A stretch of DNA of 64,000 nucleotides from Diaphorobacter sp. HDW4B (GTDB taxonomy: Bacteria; Pseudomonadota; Gammaproteobacteria; Burkholderiales; Burkholderiaceae_C): the NCBI RefSeq assembly GCF_011305535.1, contig NZ_CP049905.1, positions 5,206,001 to 5,270,000 of the forward strand, written 5' to 3'. The notes beneath the pieces were generated by a model, which worked only from the letters and a program-made list of their open reading frames with translations, ran no database searches and was not told where the DNA came from. This document shows, piece after piece, positions 1 to 7,849 of this stretch. Made by a program: the position numbers and the translations under genes. Numbering within the stretch: position 1 is the first letter of the stretch; the number at the start of each line of letters is the position of its first letter.

Positions 1-163
1 TGGGTGAAATTTGGCCGTTCAATGCATCCAAGGAAATTTTGACTGCAGAGCTTTTAACTTGCCTCTCGTCCCCGTGGTCATGCAACAAATATCCAAGAAC
101 TACGGCATCGCTGTATTTGTTTAGCCGATGCACGATATGAGTGAAAAGCTGCTCACTAGTCAT
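1..163 (-). CDS. Truncated ICE protein, possibly replication-related (5' end only)
   Basis: An open frame starts at an ATG at 163 and runs leftward off the window edge with no stop, giving 54 residues. A strong ribosome site (GGAGGT, then five bases, then ATG) decides the start. The visible protein begins MTSEQLFTHIVHRLNK and continues with AVVLGYLLHDHGDE, then KISLDALNGQI. That stretch resembles the helix-plus-basic pattern of the two downstream-reading neighbours (for example LYLSYLLHQHRHF followed by KVSQNALRNAL at 298-2016). It may therefore be another copy of the same module, but only part is visible, so the relationship is a suggestion. It is last in the leftward ICE operon seen here, separated from its upstream neighbour by two palindromic repeats. 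Confidence 0.6.
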   Translation of the reverse strand, partial: MTSEQLFTHIVHRLNKYSDAVVLGYLLHDHGDERQVKSSAVKISLDALNGQISP

Positions 164-195
164 TTGACCTCCGATGAATTGATGACTTCGTTCAC

Positions 196-250
196 TAAGA
201 CAAAATGTCTTACTGCGCACTCGGTCCGCGGTAAGACAAAACGTCTCACC
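196..250. repeat. Pair of iteron-like palindromic direct repeats
   Basis: Two related sites lie in the only sizeable gap of the ICE operon. The first, at 196-212, is TAAGACAAAATGTCTTA, a perfect palindrome with 7-base arms around AAA. The second, at 230-250, keeps TAAGACAAAACGTCTCA with a less perfect right arm flanked by GG and CC. As direct repeats they read TAAGACAAAA(T/C)GTCT(T/C)AC and begin 36 bases apart. They sit between the stop of the replication-type gene (298) and the ATG at 163. They could be a double operator for the gene starting at 163 or iterons of an element replication origin. Neither role is shown by sequence alone. Confidence 0.55.
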
Positions 251-297
251 GCACCACCAACGTGTTTTGAAGCGAGAGAGCGAATCCAGTGATGGGA

Positions 298-2016
298 TCA
301 CTTCGTCACCTCTCGTCGAATTGATTTCAAGTAGCGCCGGGCGTTGGCCAATCCCTCTTCGGGGGAAATCGCAGACATGGCATCAGCCTCTTGCTGCTTC
401 TGCAGATACGCGTGATGTGCTGCGAGGCGATTCTTCCACTGCGTTTCTTCAACGCGCTGAGCAGCAACACTCTCGGCAAACGCCAATTCGATGCTTCCGG
501 TTTCAAGGGCGTTTCGCAAAAAATGCAGGTAGCCCGGAGGGTTGGTGATCGCTTTCTTCGGATTGCCAAGCTGGCCTTCAAGCTCGTCCAGCAGCAATTG
601 ACGATGCTCGGGACGCGCTCGGCAAAGTACCTTTCGCACGGCGTCATGCCAACTGCGATCCAATGCTGGAGGCATCTCGTACACCGCTACGTCATCCGGC
701 CCATTCCCACTGGTTTTGCTCGCGTTGCTTTCCCCGATTTGGATTGGAATTTCTTTACTACGACGACACTCCGGTCCTGGTGGAACAGTTTCAGTGGCTT
801 CGTCACACTCAACGATCTCGCGCGGAGCATTTGTAGTTGTATTGATAACCTTTGTTCTATTTATGTTTTGCGCTTTCGGCAGCTTAGTTTCGCGATTTGG
901 GCAAATTGGTTTTGCGGTTTCGGCAGGTAGATTCGCGTTTTCGGCATCCTGCGTACATTCAAGTTTTGCGCTTTCGGCAACTGTTTGACACGCGCTTCCC
1001 TGTGCAGGTGTGTCAGCGGGTTGCCTGATTCCCGCAAGAGGCTTGAAGAGACGTCGAGAAACGATTCCTGAGGGGTTCCGGAGAACGTCGAGAATCAGAG
1101 ATTCCGGGGTTGATGCTTCATAAACACCTGCACGCTGGGTCAATGGTTCGGCCACAGGGCGGTCCCCAAAAAGCTGCTTTTGCACCGGCGTGGAGATATT
1201 GAACAGCCGCTTGGAATGGGGCGTGACCGGATCTGATTTCACCAATGTCAGCGAGTGCGAACTGGACAATTCCGCAGGGACTGTTGCTTGTTTCCGTGAT
1301 GCCCTCAAAGGCTTGCTTGCCTGACATTGGATCAACGCGGTCAACGCCTGCAGGTTGATCTCGACCAGATCGCCGTACTCAACGATTAGTCCCACTTGTT
1401 TGAGCCGGTCACGCGCATTGCGTTGTGTCTTGGGACCAAGGCACAAGGCATTGCGAAGTGCATTCTGGGATACCTTGAACCCAGCTCCCTGACGCGGATA
1501 CGTCATGAAGTGACGGTGCTGATGCAGGAGATAGGACAGGTACAGACCAGAGGCGACACTGCCAGTGATGTCGGCCAATGGGCGATAGAAGCTGACACAG
1601 CTTTTGAACAGCGGAAGAAGCTGCTGCCAACTCGGTACGTGATCCACCACGGACAAACCAAGCCATTTTGCAAGCTCGCCCAAGTCGACCCTGAAATGCA
1701 GCTTTGCTGGCCGACCTGCCAGCATCTCCGTCAGCAGTTTGTGCTCGATGAGGAGCTGGCGTGCGCTGACCTGTTCGCGCGTGGACAGGCCCGTGGCTTC
1801 CGTGCATTGCTTGGCGGAGAGGAAGAACCAGCCTTCCCGGCTCTGGAACTTGGTCTCGACATGCCGCGACCAATACAGAGCATGCCCCAGAAACAAAGCC
1901 GCTTTGAAGCTCCCCAGCTTGTCTGCAAGCACCGGGTGATACTGTACAAAGCCTTGGGAGCTGAGTTGATGCAGCGCGGCTTCGGTTGGCATGGCTCTTT
2001 TCAGGATCGCGTTCAC
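298..2016 (-). CDS. STY4528-like ICE replication-associated protein
   Basis: This 572-residue protein resembles the STY4528 family found beside parB and DUF2857 genes in SPI-7/PFGI-1 elements, a family annotated as island replication proteins. Two copies of one module are visible. Residues 30-118 contain an LFLGHALYWSRH helix, then FLSAKQCTEATGLSTREQV and a basic RQLL segment. Residues 143-228 contain ITGSVASGLYLSYLLHQ, then KVSQNALRNALCLG and an RDRLKQVGLI segment. The pattern suggests winged-helix DNA-binding units. The C-terminal half is low complexity and polar until about residue 460. The start is a GTG at 2016; an in-frame ATG at 1992 is an alternative. It lies 7 bases after its upstream paralogue. 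The replication role is family inference. Confidence 0.65.
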   Translation of the reverse strand: MNAILKRAMPTEAALHQLSSQGFVQYHPVLADKLGSFKAALFLGHALYWSRHVETKFQSREGWFFLSAKQCTEATGLSTREQVSARQLLIEHKLLTEMLAGRPAKLHFRVDLGELAKWLGLSVVDHVPSWQQLLPLFKSCVSFYRPLADITGSVASGLYLSYLLHQHRHFMTYPRQGAGFKVSQNALRNALCLGPKTQRNARDRLKQVGLIVEYGDLVEINLQALTALIQCQASKPLRASRKQATVPAELSSSHSLTLVKSDPVTPHSKRLFNISTPVQKQLFGDRPVAEPLTQRAGVYEASTPESLILDVLRNPSGIVSRRLFKPLAGIRQPADTPAQGSACQTVAESAKLECTQDAENANLPAETAKPICPNRETKLPKAQNINRTKVINTTTNAPREIVECDEATETVPPGPECRRSKEIPIQIGESNASKTSGNGPDDVAVYEMPPALDRSWHDAVRKVLCRARPEHRQLLLDELEGQLGNPKKAITNPPGYLHFLRNALETGSIELAFAESVAAQRVEETQWKNRLAAHHAYLQKQQEADAMSAISPEEGLANARRYLKSIRREVTK

Positions 2017-2023
2017 GGCAAAC

Positions 2024-2578
2024 TCACTTCACACGTACGGGGCGTGACGTCGGGAACGCTTGGCGATCGCTCATCGCGCTCGCCAATGGTTCCGAGGTTT
2101 TGAGCAGGTGCCGCGCCACGAGGGCCATGTGCAGCCGGTATGTGGGGGTCTTGCGCTGCCCTCCTGCCTCCGTCAAGAACCCCAGCTCGGCCAGCCGTGT
2201 GCGACAGCTCACCTGCTGTGCACGTGTGATCCCTGTAGCCGCCTCGCAGTCTCTAGCCGACATGGTGAACACGAAGTCATCACCATCGAATGCCCGTGAA
2301 TCCGCATTGGCTGCCAGTGCAAGCACGTGTGAAAGCCACAGCCCTACAACGACACTGCCCGTGATATCGACGTAAATGCGGTGGAACGAGATGGGACTTT
2401 GGCCAAGCCAGTTCAAGATCGTCGCCTGCCCGAGTAAGACGCTCGCATCATTTGTTGCGAGTCCATCAGGTGCATACTTTGCGACATAGTCTGGAGCATC
2501 CAAAGCAGCTGAAGAAGCACTTGAAAGGGATACGGTATCTCCAACTGCAGGCATGGAAGCCAATGCGGTAAACGCCAT
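2024..2578 (-). CDS. Single-module paralogue of the neighbouring ICE replication protein
   Basis: The 184-residue product starts at an ATG at 2578 preceded by AAGGGAG five bases upstream. Its central part reads VDITGSVVVGLWLSHVLALA, then TMSARDCEAATGITRAQQV, then CRTRLAELGFL. This matches the ADITGSVASGLYLSYLLHQ and CTEATGLSTREQV segments of the adjacent 572-residue protein, so the two are paralogous and this one carries a single copy of the module. It is cotranscribed with the parAB operon on the evidence of short spacing. A DNA-binding function is inferred from the helix-turn-helix-like segment; no enzymatic motif is visible. Confidence 0.6.
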   Translation of the reverse strand: MAFTALASMPAVGDTVSLSSASSAALDAPDYVAKYAPDGLATNDASVLLGQATILNWLGQSPISFHRIYVDITGSVVVGLWLSHVLALAANADSRAFDGDDFVFTMSARDCEAATGITRAQQVSCRTRLAELGFLTEAGGQRKTPTYRLHMALVARHLLKTSEPLASAMSDRQAFPTSRPVRVK

Positions 2579-2592
2579 GTTGACTCCCTTCA

Positions 2593-3000
2593 TCACGACG
2601 GTTTGGCGACGCCAAGGCTGTCAAGCGCCGCTTCCAGCGAGACGTAAGCACCAAGCCAACAGGAACGATCCCAAGCGCCCCCGTTCAAGCAACGGACAAC
2701 GTAACGTGCGCCATTGGGCCAAGCTTGCAGCCAGCGCGGCCGTCCTTCTTCCCAGGACTGGCGACCCTTCTCTGCATACTCATCAGCTCGAGATGCATAA
2801 AACTCGTCCATTTCTTCAATCGTGTCCACGTTGATGAATGGGCGGTACCACCACTTGCGATGGCTGGCTGGTCGCAACTCGTTGGGAGTGTTGTCAAAGT
2901 TGCGTGGCAATACGGGATTGATCAGAACCCCACGGACGCAATCCTTCGCTTTGAATTTGAGGCCATCGATGACGTAAGTGGTCAGTTCAGATTTGGACAT
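2593..3000 (-). CDS. Unknown ICE protein, Trp-rich, 135 residues
   Basis: No family is recognised. The ATG at 3000 has AAGG seven bases upstream. A second ATG at 3015 overlaps the DUF2857 stop as ATGA, which would give five more residues and translational coupling. The product is soluble, with seven tryptophans (for example HRKWWYRPF, RSCWLGAY) and an acidic helix around EEMDEFYASRADEYAEKG. The segment WPNGARYVVRCLNGGAWDRS looks like a small beta-rich fold. It lies between the DUF2857 gene and the replication-type gene with gaps of 11 to 15 bases, so it belongs to the ICE maintenance operon. Confidence 0.55.
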   Translation of the reverse strand: MSKSELTTYVIDGLKFKAKDCVRGVLINPVLPRNFDNTPNELRPASHRKWWYRPFINVDTIEEMDEFYASRADEYAEKGRQSWEEGRPRWLQAWPNGARYVVRCLNGGAWDRSCWLGAYVSLEAALDSLGVAKPS

Positions 3001-3011
3001 GGCTTGACCTT

Positions 3012-3608
3012 TCATTCATGCGTTCCGGGATCGAGCTCCAACTCGGAATCAATGCATTCGGAGAACTCGGATATCGTTTGCTGTAACACGTCTATGCGCA
3101 GGTGGTCAAAACGCTTGTGCAACTCGTAGATCCGATCACGGCAGGGCTCGCCCGCCATTTGCGTCTGGATCCCAAACCATTCCTTGTGGATGGCGTCACG
3201 CACCTCAACCAGCGGCATGGGGACACGGCCACCTGTTCCACGACCAGGACGAAGCACCTCACGAAGGCCGCGATACTCGTCCTGCGAGAGCTTGAAGTAG
3301 CTGCAGACCATGCGCCGCGATGCGCCATGAATGACGAAGTACTCACGCAGTTCCAGATGACTGCGGCGCATGTCCAGAAGCCTGAGTCCACTGTCCAGAA
3401 CGTGCTCCGAGAGCGTGAACTGGATGTCCAGCGGTGTCTGCGCCAGGTTGATGAAATCCCTGCTGGGCCGGTGCCTCAAGTTGTCGAGAAACTCAGGTGA
3501 GAACCCTGCCCGCAGCAAGTGATCGATGTGCCCGTCATCTATCTGTTCGACCATGTGTTCGATCAGCATCCGCTTGATCGTCGGGTCTTTGATTTGAATG
3601 TGTTTCAT
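3012..3608 (-). CDS. DUF2857 domain protein of ICE operon
   Basis: The 198-residue product has the DUF2857 layout: an N-terminal helix, the motif LLRAGFSPEFLDNLRH, then DFINLAQTPLDIQF and a long helical region. DUF2857 genes typically lie beside parB in PFGI-1/SPI-7 elements, as here. The chosen ATG at 3608 has a very strong GAGGGAGGGAG ribosome site just upstream. The middle segment HGASRRMVCSYFKLSQDEYRG looks like a helix-turn-helix, so a transcriptional or partition-regulating role is plausible. No biochemical role is established to my knowledge. Confidence 0.65.
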   Translation of the reverse strand: MKHIQIKDPTIKRMLIEHMVEQIDDGHIDHLLRAGFSPEFLDNLRHRPSRDFINLAQTPLDIQFTLSEHVLDSGLRLLDMRRSHLELREYFVIHGASRRMVCSYFKLSQDEYRGLREVLRPGRGTGGRVPMPLVEVRDAIHKEWFGIQTQMAGEPCRDRIYELHKRFDHLRIDVLQQTISEFSECIDSELELDPGTHE

Positions 3609-3627
3609 ACTCCCTCCCTCACCTTGA

Positions 3628-5439
3628 TTACGGTGCTCTCTGTCCAAACAGCGGCACGAATCCCTGCAGTTGCCGCTCAGGGTGATTCACGCGGATCTGC
3701 TCCATCTGCGAGAGCATTCGAGTCACGAGATAGCCCAGCTCCGGATGACTAAAAAGCGCACCCAGTCCCTCCAGATTGATGGAGTCGTAGGGTTCCCCCA
3801 AAAGTTCGCTACTCGTCTTGTGGAAGGCCACTTCTCCTTGGCTATACAGGCCACGCCAAAGAATCGGCTCGCCGTCCACCTCGGCATTCATGTCCACCGT
3901 GCACCGCTGGTCCAGTTGCCCGGTCAGACTCACCAAGAGCTTCCAGAGCGCCAGCCGGTACGGAATCATTTCTGGACGGATCGGAGCACTGCCGATGTGA
4001 CCAACGCCCTGTTTGGGAAAGTCGAGATACAAGCCGAACGCCAGATTAGATTGGTCCGTAGTGAAGACCACATCGGATATTTCTACCAACTGCTGGATCT
4101 CCCCAAGCGTGAGAAACAGAGGTTCCAAGTCCGCCGTGAATGACTTGGAATCGGATCGAGGCACGCTCGAATCGGATATCTGGGTGCTTGGCAATACAGG
4201 CAGCGAACCGCTGTGCGGCGTGACATTGCGGCCCGTGGTGTTCGTGACTGACTGCTCGCCACCTTGAGGTTTGGGAGACGCTGCCGCAAGCATCCTCCCC
4301 AGCGGCATTTGCGCAGACGGTGCCGGGCCTGTTGAACCCTGCTGAGTGGCCGCTGTCGGGGTTTGCGGCGCGACGTCGACCAGCAGCAAGGTGTCGACAG
4401 AAATCCGCGGATTGCTTTCCAGCGCCTGCGACATGGCTGCCAGCTTCGAAGCCTCATATCCCAGCGCATTGGCAACTGCACTGCCGAGGTCAGCAATCAA
4501 AGCCGGTGTATCAAGGCCGCTCAACCCACCTTCGGAATCGACATCCTGCACCTCCGCGTTCACCGGTGATCGCTGCGTGCTGAGCCCGGCTGCGCAGCGG
4601 TGAAGTGCATCGGACACGGCTTTTTCCACCGCAGGCGCGTTTCCGATCTTCACAGACACTTCGAGAAGCGCGCTAAGCTGAGGACGAATGATCAGATTCA
4701 CTTCTCTCGTTTTGAGCCACGGCCCGATGGGAGCCAGATGCTCCACCGCGAACATCATGTTCTGCAGCATGCGCAAGCCAAAGTTCAGTCCACTCGACTG
4801 TTTGAGCTCACGGTTCAAGTCGGCGGCCGAAAGCGCCTTGCCTGCCTCTTTCTCGAAGTGCACCTTGAACGACTGGACGCCTTGGGCCTTCTCCCAAAAC
4901 GAGATTCCGCCACGTTGCTCGTTTTCCGCGAGGTGAGCCGCAATCGTGGACGCATTGCCCCTCCAGACCTTGACGATCACGGTCAGGCGAGCAAATCGCG
5001 GATCACCCTCTTCAAACAATTCCTTGGCAATTTGAAGACGTGTGTTTCCGCCTCCATAGACCATGTATTTGGAGGCACCCGGACGCTTGGTGACACTGAT
5101 GGAATTGAGGATGCCGTTCGCACGGATCGACGCCTTGATTTCGTCGTAGAGCGGATTGGGCTCGGTGCGCGGGTCATACTCGTAGCGCTCGATGTCCGTG
5201 ATGGCAAGATTGGACACGCTGCCATCGACCACATCGAGTGGCGACATGCTCCCCATGGCGTTGCCCGGAGGTGGCGTCCCCAGCAGCGACTTCTTGGCGA
5301 TATCCTGGTAGCTCGGCTTCTTGCCGCTTTTATCGAACGTTGCCACGGCATCACTCTCTTTGTCGTGTGCACGAAAGTTGCCCAGCTTCAGTTGCGCAGC
5401 ACGCTGCGTTGCAGTCAGCAGTTCAGGTGTCTTGAGCAT
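3628..5439 (-). CDS. parB: ParB partition protein of PFGI-1-class ICE
   Basis: The 603-residue protein has a ParB/sulfiredoxin-like nuclease-fold domain at about residues 77-180. It includes the box II-like GGGNTR (129-134) and ENEQRG (172-177). A helix-turn-helix region follows at about 190-260 (for example LSAADLNRELKQSSGLNFG). A long variable tail and a C-terminal domain make it about twice the usual chromosomal ParB length, as is normal for the PFGI-1-class ICE ParB family. It starts 9 bases after the parA stop. Together with ParA it should stabilise the excised element; that role is inferred from the family. Confidence 0.82.
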   Translation of the reverse strand: MLKTPELLTATQRAAQLKLGNFRAHDKESDAVATFDKSGKKPSYQDIAKKSLLGTPPPGNAMGSMSPLDVVDGSVSNLAITDIERYEYDPRTEPNPLYDEIKASIRANGILNSISVTKRPGASKYMVYGGGNTRLQIAKELFEEGDPRFARLTVIVKVWRGNASTIAAHLAENEQRGGISFWEKAQGVQSFKVHFEKEAGKALSAADLNRELKQSSGLNFGLRMLQNMMFAVEHLAPIGPWLKTREVNLIIRPQLSALLEVSVKIGNAPAVEKAVSDALHRCAAGLSTQRSPVNAEVQDVDSEGGLSGLDTPALIADLGSAVANALGYEASKLAAMSQALESNPRISVDTLLLVDVAPQTPTAATQQGSTGPAPSAQMPLGRMLAAASPKPQGGEQSVTNTTGRNVTPHSGSLPVLPSTQISDSSVPRSDSKSFTADLEPLFLTLGEIQQLVEISDVVFTTDQSNLAFGLYLDFPKQGVGHIGSAPIRPEMIPYRLALWKLLVSLTGQLDQRCTVDMNAEVDGEPILWRGLYSQGEVAFHKTSSELLGEPYDSINLEGLGALFSHPELGYLVTRMLSQMEQIRVNHPERQLQGFVPLFGQRAP

Positions 5440-5448
5440 GACAACCCC

Positions 5449-6396
5449 TTACTGCTGTTCTGATTCAGAAGCTGTACTGGGCCCTTCGGGCTCTTGGGGT
5501 TGAACATGCAGCGCAGCCAGCGCCGGGCTGAGCTCCGCTCTATGGTTGGGGGCGAAAGTTCCGACCAGATTGGGGATCAGCTCCCACAACAAGCTGTGCA
5601 TGCTGTCCCCCACTTTGACGGGGTCAATCCAGTGCGCAGGGACTTGTGAGGTCGCCCCTTTCTTGTATGCCACCGCTTGGGGAATTTGCGTGGAGAGGAC
5701 ATTGACGCGGCCACGCATCTCGATGAACTGATCGCGGATCAGTTGAGACATCGTCCGGCTGTCCACCGTGTTCTCGGTGCGATTGATGATGCACTGGATC
5801 GCAGGCACCTTGTAGCCCAGATTGGCCGCAGCTTCGTGCCGGTTGACCAGTTTGATCGTGCCATCTACAAACTCACGGGCAGAAAGCACATCAGGTGCCA
5901 CTGGAGCCAGCAGCACGTCCGCAGCATTGACCGCCGCATCCTGAAGATGACCGACGGCACCCTGCGTGTCGATGATGCACACATCGTAGGCAGCGCGCAG
6001 CTCGGGATTGCTGAGCACCATGCGGATTCGGACCAGGCGATCCAACTGATTGGACAGCCAGATCTGCAACGGACTGTCCTCTCGCTGGGTGTCAGAGCAC
6101 ACGATGTGCAGAAATCCGCCCTGCACGTTTAAGCTGGTGTGGTCGCCTTCAAATTCTTGCGGTGGAAACTCGGCGTAACTGATGCAGTCCGTCGTCAAAG
6201 ATCCGGACATGACCATGGCAGTCAGTCCATTGGGCGCTTTGTAAGCGAGCTTGAAATAGCGCGTCAAGGACGGTTGAACATCCGCATCAATCAATAGAAC
6301 GCGATAACCCAAATCGGCTAACAGGCCGCCTAGATTTGCGGTTAAAGTGGTCTTGCCAACGCCGCCTTTGGTCGCTACTGTCGTGAATGTAAGCAT
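5449..6396 (-). CDS. parA: ParA/Soj partition ATPase of ICE
   Basis: This 315-residue protein is a Walker-type partition ATPase. The deviant Walker A motif KGGVGKTT is at residues 10-17, the A' motif LLIDADVQPS follows at about 35-44, and Walker B is in VCIIDTQGA. It is first in the leftward ICE operon. Two palindromes lie upstream (6406-6424 and 6468-6488), the first only 9 bases from the ATG, which fits autoregulation by ParA, ParB or a neighbour. In this ICE family parA lies near one element terminus, so the chromosome probably begins between here and 6650. Confidence 0.88.
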   Translation of the reverse strand: MLTFTTVATKGGVGKTTLTANLGGLLADLGYRVLLIDADVQPSLTRYFKLAYKAPNGLTAMVMSGSLTTDCISYAEFPPQEFEGDHTSLNVQGGFLHIVCSDTQREDSPLQIWLSNQLDRLVRIRMVLSNPELRAAYDVCIIDTQGAVGHLQDAAVNAADVLLAPVAPDVLSAREFVDGTIKLVNRHEAAANLGYKVPAIQCIINRTENTVDSRTMSQLIRDQFIEMRGRVNVLSTQIPQAVAYKKGATSQVPAHWIDPVKVGDSMHSLLWELIPNLVGTFAPNHRAELSPALAALHVQPQEPEGPSTASESEQQ

Positions 6397-6405
6397 TTGA
6401 GCCTC

Positions 6406-6424
6406 TACCAGTAATTGACTGGTA
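6406..6424. promoter_or_regulatory. Operator-like palindrome upstream of parA
   Basis: TACCAGT and ACTGGTA form a perfect inverted repeat around AATTG, 9 bases upstream of the parA ATG. The position overlaps the expected ribosome-binding or early leader region, which suits a repressor or autoregulator. No ribosome site of normal strength is visible for parA, so this site could also affect translation. Confidence 0.55.
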
Positions 6425-6467
6425 AGTGGCTGTCATTCCGACCAGGAAGATTTTCGGCGAGGTGTAC

Positions 6468-6488
6468 AACTGATTAGCTTGATCAGTT
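6468..6488. promoter_or_regulatory. Second operator-like palindrome upstream of parA
   Basis: AACTGAT and ATCAGTT are 7-base arms around a 7-base spacer, in the AT-rich stretch that should contain the promoter of the ICE maintenance operon. The arm sequence differs from the 6406 site apart from the shared core ACTG, so a second regulator is possible. Confidence 0.45.
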
Positions 6489-6652
6489 ATTTCGATGTAA
6501 TCTTTTATAACCTGAAAATACATATCGTATCTAGTAGATTAAAGGGCTTGAGACTCGTTGTCATGACCCGGATACCCGCCTCCAGCTCGCCCAAACCTTC
6601 AAGTCCATGTCCCATAACCTCGGCATGGTTGCCTGCAACGAATCAACCTTTG

Positions 6653-7792
6653 TCAGGGTGCGCCAAACACTTCCTGCACCGAACCGTCCTGTCCTTTGAT
6701 AACTGAAGGCTCCACGCGCCAGATCAGGTGGTTCAAACCGGGCACGACGTAGTCCGCACCGCGTGGTTTGACGTTGTTCAGGAACGCCTGCAACTCGCTG
6801 GGGCCGAGCTTCACGACCAGCGTCTGCGCGTCTTCCCATTCGAAGGCGCAACCTGAATCTGCGGGTTCGAAGACAAGAAAGAAATCATCGCCCGAAACGC
6901 TCAGATCCTTGCCGTGCGGAAGCCGTCCGGGCAGCAGGCTCAGCAAGTCGCGCACGAGCAAGGCTCCCATCGTCACCGTGACTTTTTCGGCGCGCAGCAG
7001 CTTCTTTTCAGAGTGCAGTTTGAGCACGCTGCCATAGATCACGCCGGTGCTCGATCCTTCCTCTGCCGCGCCCTTATCGACCGCGGCTTTCACCTCGGGC
7101 AGCGCGTGCAGGCTGGCGCGTTGGATGTCGGTCACCCACAGTGGCATGTGCGGCTTCAAGGTGTCGAGCAGGCCGCGCAGGTTCCAGCGTTTGCCTTCCT
7201 GCAGTTCGGCGGCGGTGATGCCGACGATCTGCAGAAAATCGACGTGGCCGTAGGGTGTTCGCGTGGCAGGGAACTGCGGATCGGTCACGAAGCCCATTTC
7301 GGTGATCACGGTCGCATCGCCCGCCTTGATCGGGCCGTTGGCCGTCATCCAGTGACCCGCTCTGAACACGTTGCCGGTCTTGAAGACGTAGCGCGCGATG
7401 TTCTGCAGAAAATTCAGCGGCCAGGCCGGCGGTGTGGGCTCGTCGCCATGGATGGCCAGGCGAAAGGTCAGTTCGAAACCGTAGCCGCTGCGCTTGTCTT
7501 CGCTGTTCCCGGCTTCTTCGCTTTCGTCGTCATCATCGCCATACAGATCGCTGAATCCGTAGGTCAGATAGTGCCAGTGCGGCTGCGATCCGGCATCGCC
7601 CTGGTTGCGGTAGACGCTGATGCCCTGCAACGGGTCTTCGCCACCCAGCCGGTAGCTGATGATCGTGCCGTAATGGTGCGGCTCCTGCTCACCATAAATG
7701 GCCTCCGCCACGGCATCGATGGCGTCCCAGCCATGCGATGAGTCTTCCTCGTTTTCCGCGTTGTGGTCGGCAGGCGATCGAGAGTCGGTCAT
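6653..7792 (-). CDS. Suppressor of fused (SUFU) domain protein
   Basis: The 379-residue protein carries the SUFU domain, named after the Hedgehog-pathway regulator but found in many bacteria. Diagnostic segments are HHYGTIISYRLGGEDPLQGI, then PHWHYLTYGFSDLY, then SGYGFELTFRLA and PAWPLNFLQNIARYVF. The start ATG at 7792 has GGAGGA seven bases upstream. It is cytoplasmic, with no signal or membrane segment. Its bacterial function is not established; the domain often occurs near polymorphic-toxin immunity genes, but no toxin is visible here. It is the first recognisable gene outside the ICE operon. Confidence 0.82.
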   Translation of the reverse strand: MTDSRSPADHNAENEEDSSHGWDAIDAVAEAIYGEQEPHHYGTIISYRLGGEDPLQGISVYRNQGDAGSQPHWHYLTYGFSDLYGDDDDESEEAGNSEDKRSGYGFELTFRLAIHGDEPTPPAWPLNFLQNIARYVFKTGNVFRAGHWMTANGPIKAGDATVITEMGFVTDPQFPATRTPYGHVDFLQIVGITAAELQEGKRWNLRGLLDTLKPHMPLWVTDIQRASLHALPEVKAAVDKGAAEEGSSTGVIYGSVLKLHSEKKLLRAEKVTVTMGALLVRDLLSLLPGRLPHGKDLSVSGDDFFLVFEPADSGCAFEWEDAQTLVVKLGPSELQAFLNNVKPRGADYVVPGLNHLIWRVEPSVIKGQDGSVQEVFGAP

Positions 7793-7849
7793 GCAAATTC
7801 CTCCAAGGCTTTGGTGTGAATACTAACGACTTATCAAATCCAATTTATT

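Noticed and set aside
6540-6652. tRNA or tRNA fragment as ICE attachment site
   Set aside because: No T-arm GTTCGAATC-like sequence, CCA end or cloverleaf pairing could be found between parA and the SUFU gene.
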